From an uncultured Paenibacillaceae bacterium (lineage in GTDB: Bacteria > Bacillota > Bacilli > Aneurinibacillales > Aneurinibacillaceae), in NCBI GenBank assembly GCA_946478845.1, contig CAMLDI010000072.1, positions 1-10,390 of the forward strand: a stretch of DNA of 10,390 nucleotides, read 5' to 3'. This document shows, piece after piece, positions 1 to 7,266 of this stretch. Positions within the stretch are counted from its first letter, which is position 1; each line of letters begins with the position of its first letter. Under the pieces are notes generated by a model. It was not told the origin of the DNA, searched no databases, and was given only the letters and a program-made list of their open reading frames with translations. The position numbers were made by a program, and so were the translations under genes.

Positions 1-2154
1 AAACTCCATCTTCCAGCTAAAATAATCATTCTCTTCATTTTTCTCATATTTTAATTTTGCATCAAATTTTTTCCCGTTTTTGCTGGTTAACCCCTTAACC
101 GGAGCTACACCATTTTTCAAAAGAGCTTTCACCATGGTTTTGGTAGGCTTTTTCTTCATAGTCGCCAGAAACTTATCATTCTTCCAAATCACGAATTTAC
201 AGCCCTTTTTCCAATTGCTGCAGCCAAACCCTTTCTGCCCTTCAATGATGGCATGACCGCAAAGAGGACAGTTTCCCAGCACTTCTATTTTTTTCGTTTG
301 GGCTGTGACTTCATGAATGGTGATATCTTGTTCATTTTTTATGGTTGCTACTGATTTTGAGGTGAATTCAAAAATGAGTTGTAAAAACTGATCCTTACTA
401 TCCTTCTTTTTTTCAATATCAAATAAGGACTTCTCCAGGCACCCGGTAAAATCCAGGTTAAATAATTCTTTAATAGGAAAGGTTTCGACGAGGCGTTTCC
501 CTAACTCTGTACACAGCAAATTTTTATTTTCCAAAGAAATGTAGCCGACATCTTTCAATTTTTTAATGGTTTCCGCCCGTGTGGCAGGAGTGCCTATACT
601 AAACCCGCTTAAGATGGCATTTACATCTTCTTCACTGGTACCCTCCCCTTCATAGTTCTTCCCACAGGTCTCCATGACTCGAAGCAGGGTTTTCTCTGTA
701 TGATGTTTTGGGGGCTGGGTTACATGGGATGTAATTTCATGTTTAACTACATCCACCGGATCATTCACCTGCACAAGAGGCAAAATGGTATCTTTGGATT
801 GAACCTTCTCTACCTTTTTCCATCCTTCTACCAGTTGAACTTTCCCCTTGGAGATAAATACCCCTTTTAAATTTGCCTGAGGAACTTTGGTTTCAATTCT
901 TGTTTCTTCAACTTCTGCTACGGGCATAAACTGCATAATAAAGCGGTTTTTTATTGCCTCATAAACTTTCTCTTCATCGGCAGTAAGCTTTTTCGGCTTC
1001 AAATAGGTAGGAACAATAGCACTATGGCTTTCTACTTTTGCATTATCAAAAATCCGTTTCGATTTTACAAACTTAATTTCATCTTTATAAGGCAGGTCTT
1101 CCCCTAAAATTTCCAAAACCTTTGCCGTTTTCCCCACCAGGCTTTCTTCAAGAGCCATACTGGCAGTACGAGGGTAAGTAATATACTTTTTCTCATACAA
1201 AGACTGGGCCACTTTCAAAACTTTATCAGAGGTCCACCCTTTATATTTACTGGTGATATGCCCTTGCAAATTAGATAAGTTAAATAAATAGGGTGGGTAC
1301 TCATTTTTCTTCTGCACTTGTTTATCATTTACAATGGCGGAGTGCCCCATTAAAGACTGCTGAATGGCTTCCAATGGTTCTTTGCTTTTAAATTTTTCTT
1401 CTTTTCCTTCTATATAAGTCCCTTCATATTCTTGTCCATCCCGGGTTTTAAAAGTTCCCTGGAGCTTGTAATAGTTTTCTGGAACAAAGTTTTTGATTTC
1501 TTGATCACGGTCATAAATAATTTTAAGGGTGGGTAACAATACCCTTCCAATATTTAAGGCCTTCCCTTTTCCTTTCTGATATTTCAGGGTAGCCACAGAA
1601 GTTAAATTGATGCCAATGACCCAATCGGCCCATTGACGGCTCACTCCAGCATCCTGTAAAGGTTTAAGTTCTGTATTGGGCTTCAAATTTTCCAGGCCTT
1701 TTAATACTTCAGCCGGTGTCCATTCGTTTAGCAGTAGTCGGTACACCGGCTTATTGGTCCCAATATTATAAATTATACTATCCCCTATCACTTGTCCTTC
1801 ACGGTCAAAGTCGCATGCGGAAACTATAAAGGAAATATCAGATCTTTTCATTAACGTTCTTATTAATTTGAACTGGCTTTCTGCCCCACGATCTGTTCGA
1901 TCCTTATTTTTGGGATCCCCTTTAATTTTATATTTAAAGACGGTTGGAATAAAAGGGAAGTTCTCCATTTTCCATCTGGACATCTTATTATCATAATCTT
2001 TTGCATCATATAGCTGAAGCAAATGACCAAATGCCCAGGTTATTACATACCCATTCCCCTCAAAATAACCGTCCTTTTTATTTTTAATTTTTAATGCATC
2101 TGCAATATTTTTAGCAACAGATGGCTTTTCTGCTAGAATTAATTGAACTCCCAT
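1..2154 (-). CDS. topB: DNA topoisomerase III (type IA), 3' end cut by the window edge
   Basis: This type IA topoisomerase cuts one DNA strand through a 5'-phosphotyrosine link, passes another strand and reseals; TopB mainly decatenates replication intermediates. The frame is open for 718 codons to the window edge, and family length (B. subtilis TopB is about 727 residues) suggests the stop lies just outside. Visible landmarks are the Toprim glutamate in LAEKPS (E9), the metal-binding DxD in SACDFDREG (D115, D117), and the catalytic tyrosine in YITYPRT (Y327, near E. coli Y328). Near the C-terminus a CPLCG...CSNWKKGC zinc-like module matches the C-terminal repeat of topoisomerases. The start is ATG at 2154 with an AAAAGGA-like SD about 11 bases upstream. 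A diverged N-terminal fragment of the same gene lies at 9859-10206 in the same orientation. TopB is often found on large plasmids and integrative elements. Confidence 0.96.
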   Translation of the reverse strand, partial: MGVQLILAEKPSVAKNIADALKIKNKKDGYFEGNGYVITWAFGHLLQLYDAKDYDNKMSRWKMENFPFIPTVFKYKIKGDPKNKDRTDRGAESQFKLIRTLMKRSDISFIVSACDFDREGQVIGDSIIYNIGTNKPVYRLLLNEWTPAEVLKGLENLKPNTELKPLQDAGVSRQWADWVIGINLTSVATLKYQKGKGKALNIGRVLLPTLKIIYDRDQEIKNFVPENYYKLQGTFKTRDGQEYEGTYIEGKEEKFKSKEPLEAIQQSLMGHSAIVNDKQVQKKNEYPPYLFNLSNLQGHITSKYKGWTSDKVLKVAQSLYEKKYITYPRTASMALEESLVGKTAKVLEILGEDLPYKDEIKFVKSKRIFDNAKVESHSAIVPTYLKPKKLTADEEKVYEAIKNRFIMQFMPVAEVEETRIETKVPQANLKGVFISKGKVQLVEGWKKVEKVQSKDTILPLVQVNDPVDVVKHEITSHVTQPPKHHTEKTLLRVMETCGKNYEGEGTSEEDVNAILSGFSIGTPATRAETIKKLKDVGYISLENKNLLCTELGKRLVETFPIKELFNLDFTGCLEKSLFDIEKKKDSKDQFLQLIFEFTSKSVATIKNEQDITIHEVTAQTKKIEVLGNCPLCGHAIIEGQKGFGCSNWKKGCKFVIWKNDKFLATMKKKPTKTMVKALLKNGVAPVKGLTSKNGKKFDAKLKYEKNEENDYFSWKMEF

Positions 2155-2206
2155 CTTAGTTCATTTCCTTTTACTTTTAGATTTACAAATATAAATTCTT
2201 AAACAT

Positions 2207-2231
2207 AAACACTTTCTGCCTTATAGTGTTT
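2207..2231. repeat. 7-bp inverted repeat in the topB leader
   Basis: AAACACT (2207-2213) and AGTGTTT (2225-2231) are perfect complements around an 11-base loop, and the plus strand continues with three more T. The repeat sits 53 bases upstream of the topB start, so it would fold in the 5' leader of a topB mRNA, or act as a weak plus-strand terminator. The topB fragment at 9859-10206 has no counterpart upstream. Confidence 0.4.
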
Positions 2232-2449
2232 TTTCAGCCTTAATCCCTTATATAGATTTTTCTAAATATCGATATAAGGTGGTTTTACTCGAATATCGAC
2301 AATCACGAAAGAAGTAATCGATACGGCACGGAAATCTTTAGTCATTGGAAAATAAAGTGGAACGAATTGTTCTCCCTTTTTAGAGGAATACCAGTATACC
2401 TGACTAACTGTAAACATATGGATTAAATCGGAAAATTATTGATAGCTAC

Positions 2450-2483
2450 ACTAAGTCTTAAAGTATTATTGGCTTAGTTTTTT
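2450..2483 (+). terminator. Orphan Rho-independent terminator-like hairpin
   Basis: ACTAAGTC (2450-2457) pairs with GGCTTAGT (2471-2478) in an 8-bp stem with one G-U pair and a 13-base loop, followed by T at 2479-2483. The T-tract makes it a plus-strand terminator, yet both flanking genes are on the minus strand. It may end transcription from the unrecognised stretch at 2256-2426 or be left over from a lost plus-strand gene. Confidence 0.45.
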
Positions 2484-2514
2484 ATATTACTTTTCGAACA
2501 TTTTAAAGTAATAT
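2484..2514. repeat. Perfect 10-bp inverted repeat downstream of the VanZ gene
   Basis: ATATTACTTT (2484-2493) and AAAGTAATAT (2505-2514) are exact reverse complements around an 11-base loop. The repeat directly abuts the T-tract of the hairpin at 2450-2483, so two hairpins lie in tandem. It has no good U-tract on the minus strand, so it may stabilise the 3' end of the VanZ transcript rather than terminate it. Confidence 0.45.
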
Positions 2515-2583
2515 AAATTTGTATTTTACTAGATGTTTAATTTCTTGAAAATCATTTGGTATTTTAGCTTTAAATTTTCAATC

Positions 2584-3171
2584 TTAAACTGAAACACTTT
2601 TTCTTTTTTTATTTTTTAGAGTAATAAAAACTTTAATAATACATTCCATTACTATATATCCAATTATCCCACCTAAACTATTTAGGATTAAATCATCAAC
2701 ATCAAATTCTCTCGCGATAACCAGGCCAAAATACCCCAAAATAAGCTGGTATGTTTCAATCGTAAGGGTTACCATGAAAACAATCCTAAAAACTTTTCTC
2801 ATACTTTTTTCATTAAATAACAGAGATAAATAAACTCCGAGAGGCATTAACATAAGCAAATTATAAAAAGTTAACTTCACAGAATTCCAGAAGAACCAAT
2901 CAAAACCGTTATAACTATGAAGTCTATACCAGTCCCAAACAAAAAAGAACGGAACGTATTGTATGTGGAAAACTCGATATTCTATATGCGGGGGAATCAT
3001 AATTCCTCCAGTAGTAAGTTGGACAACATTTATTAAGTAAAAAATGAAACTGTAAAAAATAACTCTTTTTAAAAGATTACTTGTTCTGTTTCTGAAAAAA
3101 TCAATAAGGATATAAATTATTAAAAGGAATGTTCCTATAACCACAAGATCTAAAAGATAGCCCAAAGGCAT
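2584..3171 (-). CDS. VanZ-family membrane protein
   Basis: VanZ-family proteins are small multi-pass membrane proteins named after the enterococcal VanZ, which gives low-level teicoplanin resistance; the role of most members is unknown. This 195-residue product shows hydrophobic spans near residues 4-24, 36-54, 102-119, 127-147 and 163-184. The family signature is clear: N104 and MPLGV (109-113), the ET-Q segment (139-142), then R154-FDVDD (156-160)-LILN-LGG (161-168). The frame extends upstream to 3348, but I chose ATG 3171 because GGGGAGGGG lies 7 bases before it and the longer form would overlap the terminator at 3337-3372. It has its own likely promoter, so it need not depend on the upstream apeA gene. 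The hydrophilic loop around residues 60-95 is rich in aromatic residues. The family call is firm; the function is open. Confidence 0.9.
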   Translation of the reverse strand: MPLGYLLDLVVIGTFLLIIYILIDFFRNRTSNLLKRVIFYSFIFYLINVVQLTTGGIMIPPHIEYRVFHIQYVPFFFVWDWYRLHSYNGFDWFFWNSVKLTFYNLLMLMPLGVYLSLLFNEKSMRKVFRIVFMVTLTIETYQLILGYFGLVIAREFDVDDLILNSLGGIIGYIVMECIIKVFITLKNKKRKSVSV

Positions 3172-3178
3172 TACTATT

Positions 3179-3187
3179 CCCCTCCCC
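3179..3187 (-). promoter_or_regulatory. Strong ribosome binding site fixing the VanZ start
   Basis: On the minus strand this reads GGGGAGGGG and ends 7 bases before ATG 3171. It favours the 195-residue product over the longer 254-residue reading. Confidence 0.75.
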
Positions 3188-3198
3188 ATATAATACCA

Positions 3199-3207
3199 AT
3201 TATAGCA
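3199..3207 (-). promoter_or_regulatory. Extended -10 promoter of the VanZ gene
   Basis: The minus strand reads TGCTATAAT, a perfect extended -10 element, placing a start near 3192 and a leader of about 20 bases that carries the SD. No good -35 hexamer is present at 17-base spacing, which is normal for extended -10 promoters. Confidence 0.55.
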
Positions 3208-3336
3208 AAAATACAGATTAAGACTGCCTGTGTTTGTGACAAATATAAAACTTACTCCTCTGTTTAATATGCCACTCATATGAAAGAAAACCGCCATCAA
3301 ATCATGAAAGTAACAAGGGTGTTTTTGAGGTAAAAG

Positions 3337-3372
3337 AAAAAGTCCCAAAAACGATCGTTTATAGGACTTTTT
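3337..3372 (-). terminator. Rho-independent terminator of apeA
   Basis: AAAAAGTCC and GGACTTTTT form a 9-bp stem, and the minus strand continues as CTTTT. The loop contains the palindrome AAACGATCGTTT, which could form an inner stem. It lies 43 bases after the apeA stop and separates apeA from the VanZ promoter. The A/T-rich stem base means it could also work on the plus strand. Confidence 0.75.
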
Positions 3373-3414
3373 ATTTATTATGTAATCTTAACTAGTTGTT
3401 TTAAGTAAAACTAT

Positions 3415-4848
3415 TTAATCAAATAGTTCCTTTTTAGCCATGCTTAAAGAATGTGTAAGTTGGTAATCTTCTTCAATCGATGTACGAATAATTTCATCAC
3501 TTATTCCTAACTGTTTACAAAAGTGAAAGAACAAAATAACATGTAGTCTAATATTGGCAAAGAATAATCCCCAATCTTTAAATAAAATCACGGGCTTATC
3601 ACCATAGTGAGTGTAATAATCCCTTGTTCTTGTCATATTTTCCGCAAATTTTCTCATATGCCTATTCGAATCAAAAATCATTTTAAATAATTCTCCATCT
3701 ATAGATTTAAAAATTTCCCTAATTCTTCTTTCAAAACCATGATGATGTGCGTACTTTAAGGTACTCTCAAGTTTTTGTTTAAAGCTAACATCAATATCTG
3801 ATGGAAGGGAATCTAGCATAGCATTTTTAAGTGGCTCATATTCTTCATCTGAGACAAATTTCCCTGTGTTACCAGAAGTATTTCTATGGAAACTTTCAAT
3901 GGATTTTGCGTAATTCAGAAATTTACTTTCCCAATCCATTCCTGAATCATATAGACTTCTCAAATAAATTATTTTGGAAGATTTATCTTCGAAGCTAAAC
4001 CAATTATTTAAAACTTTACCAATAATACCTTCTATTTTTCTAAAGTTAATAAATAACTCCGATACACGCACTTTTGATTCTCTGAACTCATCCATTGGAA
4101 GAACATAAAGTGTAATAGATTCCTTTATACCTCTTTCTAAATCAATTGTCTCACCTTTTAATTCTATATATTTAGGGTAGACTGCTCTGTTCATTAATAA
4201 TGTAAGTAAATTTTGAAGTTCCTCCATCACCTCTATAAACCATTCCAAATTTTTATTTTCATAAGGAAATACTTGTAAACTACCAGTATGTTGAAAGATT
4301 TTGGTTTTATATAATTCCCCACTTGTGTTGAAGTGATAACCAGCTTTAATCTTTGCATTAATAGATTCAATATCCTCTTCGAATACCGGTGGAAAAGTAT
4401 ATACGGTTCCTACACTTTTAATTCTAGGACCATCATCAAATACGTGTTGATCATGAAATGGATTGAATCTCATCCATTCTTCAATATAAGAATAATTAAT
4501 TGATATGGAAGAAAAATTCATTTCTTCCTTGGAGTTAAAATGTTTGCCTATTAGCATTTTGTTAAAGGTTAACTTAGTTGAAATTATCCCTGACATTTTA
4601 AAACGAGTTTCAAACCCATCGTAAAGTGTTATTTCTTTACTTCCTTCACAGATTCCAAGAACAATTTGAAATTTATCTGTTTCCATTCCAAAATTTGTAC
4701 GGTCAGGGTTTAAAGTATTGAATAGTTCTAAATTAATCCCATCTTCTGAGAAAGTTAAAATACCTGCCACCTTTTGATTAGGATTGTTTGGAATCCACCA
4801 ATAACCTTTATACTCAAATGTATCATAAATTGAGAATTTTCTTGCCAT
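3415..4848 (-). CDS. apeA: ApeA-type HEPN-domain anti-phage protein (predicted RNase)
   Basis: ApeA proteins are single-gene phage-defence proteins with an ApeA-type N-terminal domain and a C-terminal HEPN domain thought to cut RNA when infection is sensed, giving abortive infection. In this 477-residue protein the N-terminal part has the typical opening GYWWIP (15-20) followed by a beta-rich AGILTFSEDG-type segment (28-37). The C-terminal part is helical, with SIESFHR (316-322) and the HEPN catalytic Rx4H motif as RDYYTH (R409, H414), followed by YGDK. Both catalytic residues are present, so the protein looks active. The start is ATG 4848 with AGGAGG at a spacing of 6. It is transcribed divergently from the 5037-6430 pair and ends in its own terminator. 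The trigger and RNA target cannot be read from sequence. Another HEPN/Apea-like protein outside the tested ApeA group remains possible. Confidence 0.85.
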   Translation of the reverse strand: MARKFSIYDTFEYKGYWWIPNNPNQKVAGILTFSEDGINLELFNTLNPDRTNFGMETDKFQIVLGICEGSKEITLYDGFETRFKMSGIISTKLTFNKMLIGKHFNSKEEMNFSSISINYSYIEEWMRFNPFHDQHVFDDGPRIKSVGTVYTFPPVFEEDIESINAKIKAGYHFNTSGELYKTKIFQHTGSLQVFPYENKNLEWFIEVMEELQNLLTLLMNRAVYPKYIELKGETIDLERGIKESITLYVLPMDEFRESKVRVSELFINFRKIEGIIGKVLNNWFSFEDKSSKIIYLRSLYDSGMDWESKFLNYAKSIESFHRNTSGNTGKFVSDEEYEPLKNAMLDSLPSDIDVSFKQKLESTLKYAHHHGFERRIREIFKSIDGELFKMIFDSNRHMRKFAENMTRTRDYYTHYGDKPVILFKDWGLFFANIRLHVILFFHFCKQLGISDEIIRTSIEEDYQLTHSLSMAKKELFD

Positions 4849-5036
4849 ATATATCCTCCTATCAAACTTTCATTCTATATAAAAACGGCATTATATTAAC
4901 TATGAATATCCTGATTTTTACCATAAAAAGTCAATTTAACAAATATAATTACTTCCATTTAATTTTCCTACTCCCAATGTACAATAACCTGTATAATTAT
5001 GGTATAAATTTCTTTGCTATTCAGGAGGGGAATCTT
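4849..5036. promoter_or_regulatory. Divergent promoter region between apeA and the exonuclease operon
   Basis: The apeA side has AGGAGG at 4855-4860 (minus) and a TATAAT at 4890-4895 (minus) with a poor -35. The plus side has TGGTATAAA, an extended -10, at 5000-5008, with a further TATAAT at 4992-4997, then AGGAGGGG at 5023-5030. The two gene sets share 188 bases, so joint control is possible, but I see no clear operator palindrome. Confidence 0.45.
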
Positions 5037-5522
5037 TTGACTGAAGGAAAATTATATTTTTTAAATAAACCTAATCCCAATCGTCCGATTGAGGATAAAT
5101 ATATTGCAGAGATTGAAGGTCAAAGAAAAGCTTTTGAAAAAGAAGAAGCTGTAATGTTATTCCTTTTTGATAATGGTGTTAGAACTTATAAATATCTCAC
5201 CAAAGAAGATTTAGAGTATAAGGATTTAAAAAAGCATTTAAAAAATAGCCCTACTTATGAATTTTGGAAAATCGAAAATAGAGTAGGCTATGTATCATAT
5301 TCCTTTGAACTATATGTTGATGGTAATGGTGAAGTCAAACAGAGAAAAGCTTTTGTTTGGAGATTTATTGGATTTGGACGCAGCTGTTTTGCTCAAAGGC
5401 AAGAAGAACTCAAAGAAAAAGTTACCGAACTTATTAAATATTACAAAGAAGATCCTGAAAAACGTGGATTTAATACTTATCCATTTTACACAAAACATTA
5501 TCGACCCAAGGAGAGTAAATAA
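5037..5522 (+). CDS. Unrecognised 161-residue protein, first gene of the exonuclease operon
   Basis: I do not recognise this protein. It is soluble-looking, highly charged and lysine/glutamate-rich, with no membrane span or signal peptide. Aromatic residues are frequent, and the segment around KAFVWRFIGFGRSCFAQRQ divides a beta-like N-terminal two-thirds from a helical, charged stretch (EELKEKVTELIKYYKED) and an aromatic tail. The frame is open from 4788, but TTG 5037 is the best start: AGGAGGGG lies 6 bases upstream, and the earlier ATGs sit in AT-rich DNA overlapping the apeA promoter without SDs. Its stop shares one base with the next start (TAATG), so the two are very likely translationally coupled and may act together. 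It could be a partner or regulator of the exonuclease; that is inference from position only. Confidence 0.8.
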   Translation: MTEGKLYFLNKPNPNRPIEDKYIAEIEGQRKAFEKEEAVMLFLFDNGVRTYKYLTKEDLEYKDLKKHLKNSPTYEFWKIENRVGYVSYSFELYVDGNGEVKQRKAFVWRFIGFGRSCFAQRQEELKEKVTELIKYYKEDPEKRGFNTYPFYTKHYRPKESK

Positions 5523-6430
5523 TGAAAAATTTTATAGCCTTTGACTTTGAAACGGCCAATAATAATAGACATAGTATATGTTCAGTTGGTATGGTTTTTT
5601 TTGAAAATGGAGAAATAGTAGATTCGATATATGAATTAATTAATCCAGAAGAAGAATTTGATAATTTTAATATTGCTATTCACGGAATTACACCTGATGA
5701 TGTTATAGATGCTCCTACATTTAATGTATTTTATGAGAGTATTAAAAATAAAATTGAAAACAAGCTTATGATTGCTCACTACCTACCCTTCGATGGATAT
5801 GCTTTACGTGATAACTTATTAAGATACAATATACACCCATGCTTCAATCAACTTCTTTGCACTTATCAATTATCAAAAAAATTAATCTTAGGTAAATCCA
5901 GTTATTCAATAAAATCCTTATGTCAATATTACGGAATAGAATTAATTAATCATCATCACGCTTTAAGCGATGCTATGGCATGTGGACAACTAATGCTTAA
6001 ATTGATTGATGAATATGAACTTTTAGATTTAGAGTCAGTCTATTCCCAAACACACATAAAACCTGGAGAAATCTCTCAAGAGAAATACCGTTCATCCTTA
6101 GTTTGCAAAAGTGCTAGAAAACTAGATTTAAGGGATATTGAAGTATCTTTAGAGGCCAATCGGGACGGTGCATTTTATGGGAAGAACGTTGTGTTTACTG
6201 GAAGATTAAATATCCTTTCACGCAAAGAAGCTGCTGAATTAATAGCTACCCGAGGTGGTAAACCCCAAAACGGTATTAATAAAGAAACCGATTATATAAT
6301 CCTTGGTAACTTCGACGATGTAATGATAAAAGGTTCTAAATCCTCAAAATTAGCAAAAGCAGAAAAGATGATTAGCGAGGGAAAAGAATTAGAAATAATC
6401 AGTGAAGAAGATTTTCTAAAAATGATATAA
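5522..6430 (+). CDS. DEDDh 3'-5' exonuclease (DnaQ-like) with C-terminal BRCT domain
   Basis: The N-terminal part (about 1-165) is a DnaQ-fold exonuclease, which removes nucleotides from 3' ends of DNA or RNA using two metal ions. Exo I is FDFETA (D8, E10), exo II is AHYLPFDGYALRD (D91), and exo III is HHALSDA (H145, D150), so all five DEDDh residues are present. After a linker, residues about 217-302 form a BRCT domain of the DNA-ligase type, with GKNVVFTGRLN (220-230), the conserved glycine pair in TRGGK (245-246) and a TDYIILG strand. BRCT domains bind phosphopeptides or DNA ends. AAGGAG lies 8 bases before ATG 5522, and the start overlaps the upstream stop by one base. The lack of a polymerase or helicase partner points to an accessory repair or defence role rather than replication proofreading. 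Confidence 0.92.
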   Translation: MKNFIAFDFETANNNRHSICSVGMVFFENGEIVDSIYELINPEEEFDNFNIAIHGITPDDVIDAPTFNVFYESIKNKIENKLMIAHYLPFDGYALRDNLLRYNIHPCFNQLLCTYQLSKKLILGKSSYSIKSLCQYYGIELINHHHALSDAMACGQLMLKLIDEYELLDLESVYSQTHIKPGEISQEKYRSSLVCKSARKLDLRDIEVSLEANRDGAFYGKNVVFTGRLNILSRKEAAELIATRGGKPQNGINKETDYIILGNFDDVMIKGSKSSKLAKAEKMISEGKELEIISEEDFLKMI

Positions 6431-6439
6431 ATAAAAAAC

Positions 6440-6453
6440 ACTTCGAAAGAAGT
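6440..6453 (+). other. Small hairpin between the exonuclease and zinc-ribbon genes
   Basis: ACTTC-GAAA-GAAGT forms a 5-bp stem with a GNRA tetraloop just after the exonuclease stop, followed by a mixed TTCATTT. It is too weak to call a terminator, so read-through into the gene at 6501 is likely. Confidence 0.3.
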
Positions 6454-6500
6454 TCATTTATGTTCGAATTGAAATAACTAAGAAAGAAGATGATAACTTT

Positions 6501-7100
6501 ATGTCAAATTGTGATTGGGGTCGTCCGTGTGATTGTAAAGAATGCAGGACAGATCAATTTAATGTCTTGTGTCCTCATTGTGGCTTCAGTAATTCATTAA
6601 AAGTTGAAGCAATCAGTTCTAATTATATAACAGATAGAAAAGGCATTGGTGGTTATGAGTTTACTTATCCGAAAGGAATTAAAGATTTATTCTGTTATAA
6701 CTGTTCAAAGGTTATTCCAGATGTTCCATACTATGATGATCACAATGAATACTTATGTGAAAAGAACCTGAAGATTCATCAAAACAAATTGAATGGACTT
6801 GTTTGCAGTTCTTGTGGTGCAGTAGAAGGAGAATGGAAAGGTACTACGATTACAATACTCGCTGAAGTGAAACTAGAAAAACTTGATAATGAACTTTACT
6901 GTCAGACTTGCATTATTGATGTTGGAAGCAAAAAAATTCCTGATCCTTCAAATGAAAATGAAAAGTACATTTTTAATGGGGAAAAATTAAAATGGGAATT
7001 ACATAAAGTGAGAATCATTTGTCCTTCTTGTCATAAAAAAAGATGGTTAAATGCAGAAAATAAGTGGAAAACAATGTGCAAAAAATGCTACCTAACTTAA
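6501..7100 (+). CDS. Cysteine-rich multi-zinc-ribbon protein of unknown function
   Basis: This 199-residue protein has 17 cysteines, nearly all in pairs. The N-terminus has C4, C10, C12 and C15, a compact knuckle reading CDWGRPCDCKEC. Three ribbons then follow: C24/C27 with C65/C68, C102/C105 with C134/C137, and C174/C177 with C193/C196. C86 is left over. This implies up to four structural zinc sites and suggests nucleic-acid or protein binding; no catalytic motif is visible. ATG 6501 has only a weak purine-rich stretch (AAGAAAGAAGA) upstream. It lies 70 bases after the exonuclease gene on the same strand and is followed by a strong terminator, so the three genes may form one transcript. I do not recognise a named family. 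Confidence 0.82.
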   Translation: MSNCDWGRPCDCKECRTDQFNVLCPHCGFSNSLKVEAISSNYITDRKGIGGYEFTYPKGIKDLFCYNCSKVIPDVPYYDDHNEYLCEKNLKIHQNKLNGLVCSSCGAVEGEWKGTTITILAEVKLEKLDNELYCQTCIIDVGSKKIPDPSNENEKYIFNGEKLKWELHKVRIICPSCHKKRWLNAENKWKTMCKKCYLT

Positions 7101-7118
7101 AAGGTATTTAATAAATCA

Positions 7119-7145
7119 ACCAGGATTTTATCCTGGTCTTTTTTT
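7119..7145 (+). terminator. Strong Rho-independent terminator after the zinc-ribbon gene
   Basis: ACCAGGAT (7119-7126) and ATCCTGGT (7130-7137) form a perfect 8-bp stem with a TTT loop, followed by C and seven T. It closes the plus-strand operon starting at 5037 or 6501, and shields the IS66 copy from that transcription. Confidence 0.9.
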
Positions 7146-7184
7146 GTTCCTAAAAGATTGGGGAAACTTCTATACTGGAAAGCA

Positions 7185-7192
7185 CATAAAAA
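7185..7192. repeat. Left 8-bp target site duplication of the IS66 element
   Basis: CATAAAAA directly precedes the element and is repeated exactly at 9721-9728. Eight bases is the characteristic IS66-family duplication length. Confidence 0.93.
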
Positions 7193-7222
7193 GTAAGCGT
7201 CTAATAAGTCAGTGTATGGAAA
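7193..7222 (+). repeat. Left terminal inverted repeat (IRL) of IS66
   Basis: The first 15 bases, GTAAGCGTCTAATAA, match the right end exactly, and 26 of 30 bases match overall by hand alignment. The GTAAGCG opening is typical of IS66 ends. Confidence 0.95.
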
Positions 7223-7266
7223 CTTCCCTAAGTCTTTGAGACAATTTCTCTAAATTAGAGTTTGTA

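Larger units (their letters stand above)
2155..2583. other. Intergenic region between topB and the VanZ gene, no convincing gene
   Basis: This 429-base stretch holds three inverted repeats listed separately (2207-2231, 2450-2483, 2484-2514). Its middle part, about 2264-2425, is less AT-rich than the flanks and is open in two frames: a 51-codon minus-strand frame (ATG at 2417, stop at 2262-2264, no SD) and a plus-strand frame open from 2256 to 2426 with no usual start codon. A third minus-strand frame ends in a short stretch reading SSKTTLYRYLEKSI that only loosely recalls a helix-turn-helix end. I recognise none of these. The middle part may be a decayed gene remnant or regulatory DNA. The topB promoter must also lie here, but I see no clear -35/-10 pair. 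Confidence 0.5.

Noticed and set aside
3172..3348. N-terminal extension of the VanZ gene by 59 residues
   Set aside because: It overlaps the apeA terminator and the likely VanZ promoter, has no SD at 3348, and the ATG at 3171 has a near-ideal SD.
4788..5036. 83-residue N-terminal extension of the 161-residue protein
   Set aside because: It would overlap the apeA start and the divergent promoter region, its composition is that of AT-rich noncoding DNA, and the TTG at 5037 has AGGAGGGG six bases upstream.
5290..5544. Plus-strand and minus-strand open frames inside the 161-residue gene
   Set aside because: They are shadows in a lysine-rich region with no SDs or recognisable domains.
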